A stretch of DNA of 64,000 nucleotides from Hyphomicrobium sp. MC1 (GTDB lineage: Bacteria; Pseudomonadota; Alphaproteobacteria; Rhizobiales; Hyphomicrobiaceae), in assembly GCF_000253295.1 (NCBI RefSeq), contig NC_015717.1:4402001-4466000 (forward strand). The letters run 5' to 3'. The notes below the pieces were generated by a model. The model made no database searches, had not been told where the DNA came from, and worked only from the letters and a program-made list of their open reading frames with translations. The translations under genes were made by a program, and so were the position numbers. Below, in pieces: positions 9,190 through 19,609 of the stretch; position 1 is the stretch's first letter, and the number at the start of each line of letters is the position of its first letter.

Positions 9190-9577
9190 CTTACAGAAGT
9201 GGCATGTCTACCATGTATGGTGTGCGGATTGGATCCCACCACACTACCAATACTGCATTTGTGTCTGTACAATTCGGGAGTGGTTTTTATTTATCAACAG
9301 CGAACCTCCACAAGGAAGGAAAGCTAGAGCTTATGCCATTACTATTTCGAATCACGAAACGCATTTTTTGAAGAAACCAGAATCGCATACGCCAACCGCT
9401 CCAAACACATTCGCGGATGACCGTGTAGCTAAAGCTTTAGAAAATCCGGATAACGATCTAGGAAAACTTGCTCCCTTTTTGATAGGGCGCATCAAGTGCG
9501 CTGTCGAGACTAATCCGTCGCTGACTGACTTTCAGCGCCTTGTGATGTTGTCGGATGATCCGGTTCCATTGAACTAA
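9167..9577 (+). CDS. Unrecognised partner protein overlapping the Panacea gene, candidate toxin
   Basis: Product of 136 residues in another frame, starting inside the end of the Panacea gene (23-base overlap, so translation is probably coupled). No membrane helix or signal peptide is visible. The middle is aromatic and protein-like (IREWFLFINSEPPQGRKARA), and the C-terminal third looks helical (KLAPFLIGRIKCAVE). I do not recognise a named family. Position after a Panacea gene and matching AT-rich composition make it the natural candidate for the cognate toxin or effector. Later in-frame starts are possible. Confidence 0.55.
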   Translation: MPGTGCASLQKWHVYHVWCADWIPPHYQYCICVCTIREWFLFINSEPPQGRKARAYAITISNHETHFLKKPESHTPTAPNTFADDRVAKALENPDNDLGKLAPFLIGRIKCAVETNPSLTDFQRLVMLSDDPVPLN

Positions 9578-9708
9578 CTTCGTTGCCATTACCCTCTCAG
9601 TTCAGGCATCACCGGATGCCATCGCGAGCGACGTGATGCGCTTCGCAATCGGATCTTTGTGCGGTTCTTGATGATCTTCAGGCCAGCGGCGTGCTCCGCC
9701 TAATGAGG

Positions 9709-9747
9709 AATTGTCCGCGCTTCTCGGGGAGAGGGGCGGACAATTTT
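9709..9747. terminator. Stem-loop in convergent junction, probable terminator
   Basis: Perfect 10-bp inverted repeat AATTGTCCGC / GCGGACAATT with a 17-base loop, followed by TT on the plus strand. It lies between the putative toxin gene and the oppositely oriented aconitase gene and could end transcription from the left. The T tract is short. Confidence 0.5.
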
Positions 9748-9755
9748 AAGTTAGC

Positions 9756-9790
9756 CCCGGCGACACGCGTTCTGCGTGGTGGCCGCCGGG
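9756..9790. repeat. Nested-hairpin convergent-junction repeat, copy 3
   Basis: Outer 7-bp stem CCCGGCG / CGCCGGG around a 21-nt core (9763-9783). Here the inner hairpin is CACGC / GCGTG instead of the CTCCCC-type arm of other copies, so inner pairing is kept by compensatory changes. It sits just downstream of the aconitase gene's 3' end. Confidence 0.78.
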
Positions 9791-9799
9791 ACCAGTCAT

Positions 9800-12514
<2,715 letters not shown>

Positions 12515-12651
12515 GGTCAGGCCTCCGAAAGATTAAGACGAAGGGCTGCGCCGCCGGTGTGCCGACGGAATCGAGGACGCCCCGCGGCACATAGGACTGG
12601 GCCGCGCGACCCCCTCGCTTTTGCGCTAGCGAAGGATACAACGTGCCTTTT

Positions 12652-12680
12652 ATATAAGCATATCGAAAAGAAAAGCCCAA
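12652..12680 (-). promoter_or_regulatory. Candidate promoter for acnA
   Basis: On the minus strand, TTGGGC (12680-12675) and TTATAT (12657-12652) are separated by 17 bases, a housekeeping-type spacing, in an AT-rich island between acnA and ccmA. The resulting leader would be about 130 bases. Match quality is moderate. Confidence 0.4.
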
Positions 12681-12741
12681 TCGTGCGGATGGCCAAATTG
12701 CCCCGCCTTTGCTCAATTCGACATCATGGAATCCGATCACT

Positions 12742-13365
12742 GTGCAGCTTATTGCTGAAGACTTGACCATCGACCGCGGGCCGCGGCGTGTCATCGAGGG
12801 GTTGTCGTTCGACGTTAAGCACGGCGAAGCCCTGGTGCTGACGGGAGCAAATGGCATCGGCAAGACGACGTTGCTGCGAACGCTGGCCGGATTCATCCGT
12901 CCGTTTCGCGGTTCTGTTCGTCTCGAAGGCGGCGATCCGGAGCTGTCAGTCGCGGAGCAGGCGCACGCGATCGGTCACGCCAATTCGGTGAAGTCGAGTT
13001 TGACGGTGATCGAGAACGCGACGTTCTGGAACGCCTATCTGGAAGCGAAGGATCATTCGCTAGAGCGGATCGACGCTGCGCTTCGGCATTTCGGATTGGA
13101 AGAGCTTGGCGAATTTCCCGCGGCGTATCTTTCGGCCGGACAAAAGCGGCGGCTCGGACTGTCGCGCCTGCTCCTCGCGCACCGGCCGCTGTGGCTGCTC
13201 GACGAGCCCACGGCATCGCTCGACGCGGCGTCGTCGGAGCGGCTGGTGGCGGCGGTGAACGCGCATACGCGCGAGGGCGGGCTTGCCGTCATTGCAACGC
13301 ATTTGCCATTGGCGCTGGAGCGGGCGCGGACGCTCGATCTCGTGGCGCATAGGATGGCGGCGTGA
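12742..13365 (+). CDS. ccmA: Heme exporter ATP-binding protein CcmA
   Basis: ATPase of the CcmAB(CD) complex of system I cytochrome c maturation, which releases holo-CcmE in the periplasm. It has 207 residues from the GTG at 12742, with Walker A GANGIGKT at 35-43, signature LSAGQKRRLGLSR and Walker B LWLLDEPTASLD. The upstream TTG at 12709 would add 11 residues not typical of CcmA, whose conserved start aligns with QLIAEDLTI. The stop overlaps the ccmB start by four bases. Confidence 0.93.
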   Translation: MQLIAEDLTIDRGPRRVIEGLSFDVKHGEALVLTGANGIGKTTLLRTLAGFIRPFRGSVRLEGGDPELSVAEQAHAIGHANSVKSSLTVIENATFWNAYLEAKDHSLERIDAALRHFGLEELGEFPAAYLSAGQKRRLGLSRLLLAHRPLWLLDEPTASLDAASSERLVAAVNAHTREGGLAVIATHLPLALERARTLDLVAHRMAA

Positions 13366-14027
13366 AAAGTTTCTGGGCTCTCATCAAGCGTGACTTGCGA
13401 TTGGCAGTCCGCGAGGGTGGCGCCATCGGCACGGCGCTGGGCTTTTTTCTCGTGGTCGTCTCGCTGATGCCGCTCGGGCTCGGCCCGGATCTCAATCTGC
13501 TCGCGCGGATCGCGGCGGGCATTCTGTGGATCGCGCTGTTGTTGGCAGCGCTGCTGTCGCTCAACCGTATTTTCGAGGCGGATTACGAAGACGGGACGCT
13601 TGATGTGCTGGCGACCGGGCCGCTGCCGCTCGAGCTTGTCAGCGCCGCAAAAGCTTTAGCCCACTGGATCACCACGGGAATTCCGCTGGCGATCATGGCG
13701 CCGGTGCTCGGTATCCTCCTCAATCTCGATCTCAATTCTTACCCTATTCTTGTGGCAACAACCTTAATCGGGACGCCGGCGGTGAGTTTTCTGGGGGCGA
13801 TCGGCGCGGCATTGACCATGAAGACACGTCGCGGCGGCCTGCTTCTAGCCGTGATTGTGCTTCCGTTCTATGTGCCGACGCTGATTTTCGGCATATCGGC
13901 CGTCAGCGCCAGCGCGGGACCCGATGGGCTTAGTGCGTCGTTTCTCATTCTGGCGGCGGTGTCGCTGGTTACGGTCGTGCTGGGGCCGGTGGCGGCAGCT
14001 GCTGCGCTTCGGATCCAGTTGCAGTAA
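13362..14027 (+). CDS. ccmB: Heme exporter membrane protein CcmB
   Basis: Inner-membrane permease subunit of the CcmAB transporter, 221 residues with about six hydrophobic helices, the family's normal size. The start GTGA overlaps the ccmA stop, so the two subunits are coupled. A segment after the second helix (FEADYEDGTLDVL) matches the conserved CcmB core. The last in-frame helix ends near AAALRIQLQ. Confidence 0.93.
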   Translation: MKSFWALIKRDLRLAVREGGAIGTALGFFLVVVSLMPLGLGPDLNLLARIAAGILWIALLLAALLSLNRIFEADYEDGTLDVLATGPLPLELVSAAKALAHWITTGIPLAIMAPVLGILLNLDLNSYPILVATTLIGTPAVSFLGAIGAALTMKTRRGGLLLAVIVLPFYVPTLIFGISAVSASAGPDGLSASFLILAAVSLVTVVLGPVAAAAALRIQLQ

Positions 14028-14089
14028 TTCTCCAAATGGTAACCTCAGGCTTCATTGCGCCGTATCGTTTAAAGGCTTAAATCCCGCCC

Positions 14090-14842
14090 ATGCAGACGCT
14101 TACGCAACGCCTCGCCAATCCGACACGGTTCATGGAGCTTTCCGCTCGCGTGCTGCCGTGGGTGACGGCCGCTTCGGCTATCCTGTTGGTTTACGGTCTT
14201 TATTTGGCATTTCTGGATTCGCCGCCTGACTATCAGCAGGGCGAGACGGTCCGGATCATGTACATCCATGTGCCGTGCGCGTGGCTCTCGATGATGATTT
14301 ACGGGCTGATCGCTCTGTCGAGTTTCGGGCTGCTCGTGTTTCGTCATCCGCTGGCGGACGTTTCGGCGAAGGCTGCGGCGCCGCTCGGCGCGGCGTTCAC
14401 GTTCCTGGCGCTGGTGACCGGTTCGCTCTGGGGCAAGCCGATGTGGGGCACCTACTGGGTTTGGGATGCGCGACTGACGTCGGTGCTGCTGCTGTTCTTT
14501 CTCTATCTCGGCTTGATTGCGCTGCGCTCGGCGCTCGAAGACGAAGGGGCTGCAGCCAAGCTGACAGCCGTCCTGGCGCTCGTTGGCGTGACGCTGCTGC
14601 CGATCATCAAGTTTTCGGTCAACTGGTGGAATACGCTGCATCAGCCGTCGACGGACTTTACATCGACTGTCGATCCCAGCATGCGTCTGCCGTTGCTGGT
14701 GATGGCGCTAGCGTTCACGCTGATGTTCTTCGCGATGCATCTGAAAGCGATGAGGAACGAGATTCTTCGCCGCCGGGTGAAGGCGCTCAGGACACAGGCG
14801 GTCATGGGCCGGGATCGGCTCGCGCCTCAGGCAGCGGAGTGA
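14090..14842 (+). CDS. ccmC: Heme lyase/transporter CcmC
   Basis: Six-helix inner-membrane protein of 250 residues that presents heme to CcmE. The tryptophan-rich WWD-type loop is visible (W114 to W125 in WGKPMWGTYWVWDARLTS). The flanking heme-ligand histidines are H60 (MYIHVP) and H184 (NTLHQPS). It starts 62 bases after ccmB and is followed almost directly by ccmD. Confidence 0.95.
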   Translation: MQTLTQRLANPTRFMELSARVLPWVTAASAILLVYGLYLAFLDSPPDYQQGETVRIMYIHVPCAWLSMMIYGLIALSSFGLLVFRHPLADVSAKAAAPLGAAFTFLALVTGSLWGKPMWGTYWVWDARLTSVLLLFFLYLGLIALRSALEDEGAAAKLTAVLALVGVTLLPIIKFSVNWWNTLHQPSTDFTSTVDPSMRLPLLVMALAFTLMFFAMHLKAMRNEILRRRVKALRTQAVMGRDRLAPQAAE

Positions 14843-14847
14843 TCGCT

Positions 14848-15009
14848 ATGGATATGGGACCGCACGCTGCTTTCATTTGGCTGTCGTATGCCGTCGTCAC
14901 GGTGACGGTGATCGGGCTCATCCTTTGGCTTTTGGCTGATGGATGGAAGCAGCGCGCCGAACTCGCCGCGCTGGAACGCCAGGGCGTCAAGCGCCGCTCC
15001 TCGCACTGA
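14848..15009 (+). CDS. ccmD: Heme exporter small subunit CcmD
   Basis: Small protein of 53 residues with one membrane helix (about residues 12-32) and a basic cytoplasmic tail (WKQRAELAALERQGVKRR), the usual CcmD layout. It stabilises the CcmC-CcmE complex. Start is the ATG at 14848, five bases after the ccmC stop; a GTG at 14839 overlapping that stop would add three residues. Identified by position between ccmC and ccmG plus topology. Confidence 0.88.
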   Translation: MDMGPHAAFIWLSYAVVTVTVIGLILWLLADGWKQRAELAALERQGVKRRSSH

Positions 15010-15019
15010 ATAGAGAGAG

Positions 15020-15628
15020 ATGACGGTGGCCCAGGGTCGATCCAATTATTTGCGCTTGTTGCCGGTCGTGATTTTCGTGGTCATCGCAGGCTTTTTCGCG
15101 ATGGCGCTCAGGTCCGGCGATCCGTCGTTGCTGCCGTCGACGCTCGTCGGTAAGCCGGTGCCGCAGACGACGTTTCCAGCCGTCGAAGGACTGGAAGTGA
15201 CAGCGGGCAAGTCCGAACCCGGATTTACCTCGGCTGATCTTGCGAAGGGCAAGATCTCGGTCGTCAATTATTGGGCGTCGTGGTGCGTGCCGTGCGTCGA
15301 TGAGCATCCGATGCTGGAGCAGCTCAAGGAAGAGTCCGGCGTCGACATTTATGGCGTCAACTACAAGGACCAGGCGGCGGCGGCGCGGCGGTTCCTGGGG
15401 CGCTACGGCAATCCGTTCACGGCGGTCGGGACCGATGCCGATGGGCGCGCTGCGATCGACTGGGGCGTCTACGGCACGCCTGAGACGTTCGTCGTCAACG
15501 GCAGGGGCCACGTGATCTACAAGCACGTTGGACCGATCACGCCGGACTCCCTCAAGACGAAACTGCTGCCGATCATCGCCAAGGCGAAGGCGGAAGCTGC
15601 CGCCGCAGCGGCAGGTCCATCATCCTGA
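15020..15628 (+). CDS. ccmG: Thiol:disulfide oxidoreductase CcmG/DsbE
   Basis: Membrane-anchored periplasmic thioredoxin of 202 residues that reduces apocytochrome c cysteines before heme ligation. N-terminal anchor helix about residues 11-30; redox motif WCVPC with cysteines at 89 and 92; cis-proline region GVYGTPETFVV near 155. The C-terminus is an alanine-rich tail. It is the last gene of the ccmABCDG run. ccmE, ccmF and ccmH are not in this window and must lie elsewhere. Confidence 0.94.
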   Translation: MTVAQGRSNYLRLLPVVIFVVIAGFFAMALRSGDPSLLPSTLVGKPVPQTTFPAVEGLEVTAGKSEPGFTSADLAKGKISVVNYWASWCVPCVDEHPMLEQLKEESGVDIYGVNYKDQAAAARRFLGRYGNPFTAVGTDADGRAAIDWGVYGTPETFVVNGRGHVIYKHVGPITPDSLKTKLLPIIAKAKAEAAAAAAGPSS

Positions 15629-15659
15629 TCGGCTGAGAAGGTTCGTAGCGGCCACGCCA

Positions 15660-16298
15660 TCAAAGCGCGAAGAACTGACCGCGCGAGTGGTTCAGAACCG
15701 TCAGCGTTCCCGACTTGATGTCGAAATGCGCGCCGTGCAGCGACAAGCGGCCTTTGTCTTCCTGCTCTTTCACGAACGGGAAGGTACGCAGATTAGCAAT
15801 CGACTGCTTGATGGCTTCTTTTTCGAGCGCTTCCTGACGGACGCTCGATGAGCTGGTTTGGTGCGCAGCCAGAACGCTGAGGCGGGCGTCGTCGAGCATC
15901 GACATCCATTTCGAAATGAAATGCGCGTCCGTCTGGATGGCGGCGTTCTGGTCAAGCGCGGCCTTCACGCCGCCGCAGCCCGAATGGCCCATGACGATCA
16001 TGTTTTTCACGCGCAGGTTCAGCACCGCAAATTCCATCGCGGCGCTGACGCCGTGATATTTGCCGCTGACTTCGTAGGGCGGGACAAGATTGGCGACGTT
16101 ACGCACGACGAACAGCTCGCCCGGCATGGCTGAGAAGATCGTCTCGGGATCGACGCGGCTGTCAGAGCACGAGACAATCATCGTCTCGGGGCTTTGCCCG
16201 TGTGTCGCGAGTTCTTCGTAATGGTCGGCGTTCGGAACGAAATGGCGATGACGGAAGCGGCGGTAGCGGTCCGCCAACGTTTCGGGAAAGCTGCTCAT
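15660..16298 (-). CDS. Beta-class carbonic anhydrase
   Basis: Zinc enzyme interconverting CO2 and bicarbonate, 212 residues. Zinc ligands and catalytic dyad are in CSDSRVDP (C44, D46, R48) and GHSGCGG (H105, C108), all intact for the beta class. The start codon shares one base with the stop of the upstream nhaA gene (TAATG), so the two are translated from one message. Coupling a bicarbonate/proton-producing enzyme to a Na+/H+ antiporter suggests a shared pH role. Confidence 0.95.
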   Translation of the reverse strand: MSSFPETLADRYRRFRHRHFVPNADHYEELATHGQSPETMIVSCSDSRVDPETIFSAMPGELFVVRNVANLVPPYEVSGKYHGVSAAMEFAVLNLRVKNMIVMGHSGCGGVKAALDQNAAIQTDAHFISKWMSMLDDARLSVLAAHQTSSSSVRQEALEKEAIKQSIANLRTFPFVKEQEDKGRLSLHGAHFDIKSGTLTVLNHSRGQFFAL

Positions 16299-17485
16299 TA
16301 TCGTTTTTCCTCCGCCATCGGCGGGGCTCCCTTGCTCGTGACCAAAACGATGTAGCCGACCACCGCTGCCAGCAGGGACCCTGCCATAACGCCGAGACGC
16401 ACTTCCGCGGTCAGCGTGGGGTCGGGGAACGCCAGCAGGCCAATGAACAAGCTCATCGTGAAACCGATGCCGCCGAGAATTGCGGTCCCGAAGAGCTGCA
16501 TCCGAGATGCACCGTGAGGCATTTCTCCGAGGCCGCTGGCAATCGCAGCGCGCACTGCGCCGTATATGCCGAGTGGCTTGCCGAGGAAAAGACCCAACGC
16601 GATGCCGACGGGGATTTGCGACAGCATGTCATTCATCGACAGGTCGCCAAGCGCCAATCCGGCGTTGGCGAGAGCGAAGATCGGCATGATGCCGAAGCTG
16701 ACCCAAGGGCTTAACGTGTGCTCGAGCGCCGGGAGCGGGCCGTCAACGCCTTTGACGGGGCTGGAACATGGGATCATCAAAGCGGTCACGACACCCGCGA
16801 TGGTTGCATGCACGCCCGACTTCAACACGCAGAGCCAAACAAAGGCTCCGACGAGCAGATAGGGCCAGACCCGCATAACGTTGAGCCGGTTCATGACCGC
16901 CATCACGGCGACGCCGGTAGCGGCCAATCCCAATGCCGTGAACGACAGTTCGTATGTGTAGAAAAAAGCGATGATCAGAATGGCGCCGAGATCGTCGATG
17001 ATGGCGAGGGCGAGCAGGAAGACCTTCAGCGTCGGCGGGACGCGCTTGCCCAGCAGCGCCATCACGCCGACGGCAAACGCGATGTCGGTTGCTGCCGGAA
17101 TGGCCCAGCCGCGCAGGTGCTCCGCGTTATTGAAATTGACCGAAGCATAGATCAGCGCTGGTACCGCCATGCCGCCAATCGCACCGAAGATCGGCAGCAT
17201 GGCGGCGGATGGTTTCGAGAGCGCGCCGCGAATGGCCTCCCGCTTGATTTCGAGGCCGACGACCAGAAAGAAAATGACCATCAGGCCGTCGTTGATCCAG
17301 TGGTGAATTTCTTTCGTGAGAGAGAAGGGTGCGACGCCGAGCTGAACTTTGGTCGTCAATATGTGCTCGTAGGTGTCGTGCAGAGGGGAATTGGCAAGGA
17401 ACAGCGCCAAGACCGCGGCGGCAAGCAAAACAAGGCTGGCAAGAACTTCTCTGCTAATGCCTTCCGCGCTTGATTCTGGCTTCAT
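16298..17485 (-). CDS. nhaA: Na+/H+ antiporter NhaA
   Basis: Inner-membrane antiporter of 395 residues with about twelve hydrophobic segments, the normal NhaA length. The ion-binding region is recognisable as ATDIAFAVGVMALLG followed by LALAIIDDLGAILIIA, which carries the family's paired aspartates. It functions in sodium and alkaline pH homeostasis. First gene of a two-gene unit with the overlapping carbonic anhydrase. Confidence 0.95.
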   Translation of the reverse strand: MKPESSAEGISREVLASLVLLAAAVLALFLANSPLHDTYEHILTTKVQLGVAPFSLTKEIHHWINDGLMVIFFLVVGLEIKREAIRGALSKPSAAMLPIFGAIGGMAVPALIYASVNFNNAEHLRGWAIPAATDIAFAVGVMALLGKRVPPTLKVFLLALAIIDDLGAILIIAFFYTYELSFTALGLAATGVAVMAVMNRLNVMRVWPYLLVGAFVWLCVLKSGVHATIAGVVTALMIPCSSPVKGVDGPLPALEHTLSPWVSFGIMPIFALANAGLALGDLSMNDMLSQIPVGIALGLFLGKPLGIYGAVRAAIASGLGEMPHGASRMQLFGTAILGGIGFTMSLFIGLLAFPDPTLTAEVRLGVMAGSLLAAVVGYIVLVTSKGAPPMAEEKR

Positions 17486-17581
17486 ATCTGCGGAGTCCCT
17501 CCATAAAAATGATCCCCGGGCAGATATGCCGGTTCATTCCACGCGCAGCAACCCAAAGCGGGCGTGGCGCGCGAATGTCAC

Positions 17582-18403
17582 TCACGCTGCAGCTTCGATG
17601 GACACAGGAGAGATGTGCCGCCAATCGACGAAATTCGGCAGCATGCGATCGGTGCCGCGGCTGATTTCGAGCGCGCGGCGAACGCCGCCGAGAGCGTAAG
17701 CCAGCGCCGTCTGAGGCTGTTCGCCGTGCATGAGTTTGGCGGTGAGGCAGCCTGCGAAGATGTCGCCGGTGCCATGGGGCACGTCGGCCCATTTCTCGAC
17801 GCGGCCGATGAAGGTGCGGTTCGCAGCCGTCAGCACGGTAGCGAGCGAGGTTGGCCCGTCCGGAATTGACGTTCCGGCGAGGATGGGGCGGCTGAGGCTG
17901 GCGATTGCGGTGACGGCATCGGCCGGCGATTGGACATCGATGCCGGACAGCCACGACAACTCGAAGCGGTTCGGCGTCATGATGTCGGCCAGCGGCATGA
18001 GCAGATCGCGGATGCCGTGTGCGGATCGTTCGTCAATGTAGAGGCCGCCGGGGTCGTCGCCGAAGATCGGATCGCAGATATAGGCGATCTCGGGCTTTGC
18101 GGCGCGCAGACGCGTTACAGCTTCGGCGACGATTTCGACGTGCTGGAGCGATGGTAGGTAGCCGGAGAAAATCGCGTCGAACGAGGCCAGCCAGCCATTG
18201 TCGGCGAGGGCGCGGACCATGTCTCCGACAAGCCTCGGGTCGAGCGTAATGCCGGCGATATGGGCGCGGATCGGATGGTTCGACAGCACAACCGTCGGCA
18301 GTCCGACGACGTCGATGCCGGCGGCGAGCAGGGGCGGGCTTGTTGCGGTCAGCCCAACGGGATCATGCGCAACATACGACGAGATCATAAGAATGCGGCG
18401 CAT
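17582..18403 (-). CDS. pdxY: Pyridoxal kinase (PfkB-like), PdxY/PdxK type
   Basis: Kinase of 273 residues in the vitamin B6 salvage pathway, phosphorylating pyridoxal to PLP. The ribokinase-type anion-hole motif is GTGDIFAGCLTAKLM near the C-terminus, with the catalytic aspartate in GTGD. The middle segment YICDPIFGDDPGGLYI matches pyridoxal kinases. The ATG at 18403 (MRRILMISSYV) is preferred; an upstream frame adds 17 unsupported residues. It stands alone between nhaA and the CoA-lyase gene, which is divergent. Confidence 0.9.
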   Translation of the reverse strand: MRRILMISSYVAHDPVGLTATSPPLLAAGIDVVGLPTVVLSNHPIRAHIAGITLDPRLVGDMVRALADNGWLASFDAIFSGYLPSLQHVEIVAEAVTRLRAAKPEIAYICDPIFGDDPGGLYIDERSAHGIRDLLMPLADIMTPNRFELSWLSGIDVQSPADAVTAIASLSRPILAGTSIPDGPTSLATVLTAANRTFIGRVEKWADVPHGTGDIFAGCLTAKLMHGEQPQTALAYALGGVRRALEISRGTDRMLPNFVDWRHISPVSIEAAA

Positions 18404-18504
18404 AGGGACCAAAGAGTTTCGCGATTGGACTTTGCCGCGCGATGGGCAAGCCAACGCCAGCGCTCGGAATTGCGATTTATTCGAAAGTTTAGTCGCGGTC
18501 GATG

Positions 18505-18532
18505 TTGCAAACGTGCATGCTGCGATGCAAAA
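18505..18532. promoter_or_regulatory. TGCAA-rich motif upstream of the CoA-lyase gene
   Basis: TTGCAA at 18505 and TGCAAAA at 18526, with TGCATGC between, lie 30-57 bases before the lyase start. Corynebacterial RamB sites contain TTTGCAAA, and a RamB relative regulates ethylmalonyl-CoA pathway genes in Paracoccus, so an operator is conceivable. This is pattern similarity only. Confidence 0.25.
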
Positions 18533-18561
18533 TCAACGCATTTTCTACGGGAGTCGATGCG

Positions 18562-19461
18562 ATGGCCATGAGACCCAGACGCAGCGTCCTCTATTTGCCC
18601 GGCGACAACGAGCGAGCTCTCGAAAAAGCCAAAACGCTGCCGGCGGATTCGATCATCATCGATCTTGAGGACTCAGTCGCACCACCTAACAAGGAAAAGG
18701 CGCGAGCGCAGGCAACCGCTGCGATCCACGAAGGCGGTTTCGGGTCGCGCGAGGTGATCCTGAGGGTCAATCCGATAGAAACGCCGTGGGGGATGGCCGA
18801 TCTGCATGGGGCTATGGCCGCCGTTCCGGACGCCATTCTCATTCCAAAGGTTTCGAACTCCGGCGATATCACCGGTACGGCGAAGGTCATCAAAGCATCG
18901 GACGCCGATCCGCGCATTCGCCTCTGGGCGATGATCGAGACGCCGATGGGGATCATCAACGCCAAGGAAATTGCCGCCTGTGCGCCCGACCAGGACAACC
19001 GGCTTGTCTGCTTCGTGCTCGGCACGAACGATCTCCTGAAAGAGAGCCGGGCACTCGCAAGCCGCAACCGTTTCGCCGTCGTGCCGTGGTTGGCGATGAC
19101 GCTGGTGGCCGCGCGGGCTTATGGGCTCGATGTCATTGATGGCGTCTACAACGATTTTAAGGACGAATCCGGTTTTCGCGCCGAATGCGAGCATGGCCGC
19201 ACGCTGGGCATGGACGGCAAGACGCTCATCCATCCGTCGCAGGTCGTGCCGTGCAACGAAGTCTTTTCACCGACGATCGAGGAAATCGCCTGGGCGCATA
19301 AGATCATCAAAGCCTTCGAAGAGCCCGAGAATGCGCGCAAGGGGGTGATTACGGTTGAGGGGCGCATGGTCGAACGCCTGCATCTCGTGATGGCGAGGCG
19401 TGTCGCCGCCATCGCCGATGCCATCAACGCGCGATCGAAAGTTGAGGAGCCGTGGTTTTAG
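18562..19461 (+). CDS. HpcH/HpaI (CitE-like) CoA-ester lyase, probable malyl-CoA thioesterase/lyase
   Basis: TIM-barrel protein of 299 residues in the CitE/malyl-CoA lyase superfamily. Conserved elements are the N-terminal RSVLYLPGDN, the Mg-binding region IIIDLEDSVAP, the arginine in VILRVNP, the glutamate in MIETPMGI and KTLIHPSQV near the C-terminus. The next gene encodes mesaconyl-CoA hydratase, so this is most likely the ethylmalonyl-CoA pathway enzyme cleaving or hydrolysing malyl-CoA (Mcl2-type). CitE-like enzymes of other function cannot be excluded. ATG at 18562 is preceded by GGGAG. Confidence 0.8.
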   Translation: MAMRPRRSVLYLPGDNERALEKAKTLPADSIIIDLEDSVAPPNKEKARAQATAAIHEGGFGSREVILRVNPIETPWGMADLHGAMAAVPDAILIPKVSNSGDITGTAKVIKASDADPRIRLWAMIETPMGIINAKEIAACAPDQDNRLVCFVLGTNDLLKESRALASRNRFAVVPWLAMTLVAARAYGLDVIDGVYNDFKDESGFRAECEHGRTLGMDGKTLIHPSQVVPCNEVFSPTIEEIAWAHKIIKAFEEPENARKGVITVEGRMVERLHLVMARRVAAIADAINARSKVEEPWF

Positions 19462-19609
19462 TAAATGGCGCCTCCGACGCGCTTCGTGCGGCCCTTGATC
19501 GCGTCCCCGACCTTTCAAAAAAGGGTTGCGGTCTGATCCCGACATCCTGAAAAGAACCAAAACCCGAAGCCCGTGCGTAAGGGCTTCCCGAACCATAAGG
19601 CGGGGATTG

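Noticed and set aside
19462..19525. Possible sixth nested-hairpin repeat after the CoA-lyase gene
   Set aside because: It has a CGACGCGC/GTGCGGCC-like inner part, but no complementary outer stem and the core length does not fit; it is also between co-directional genes.
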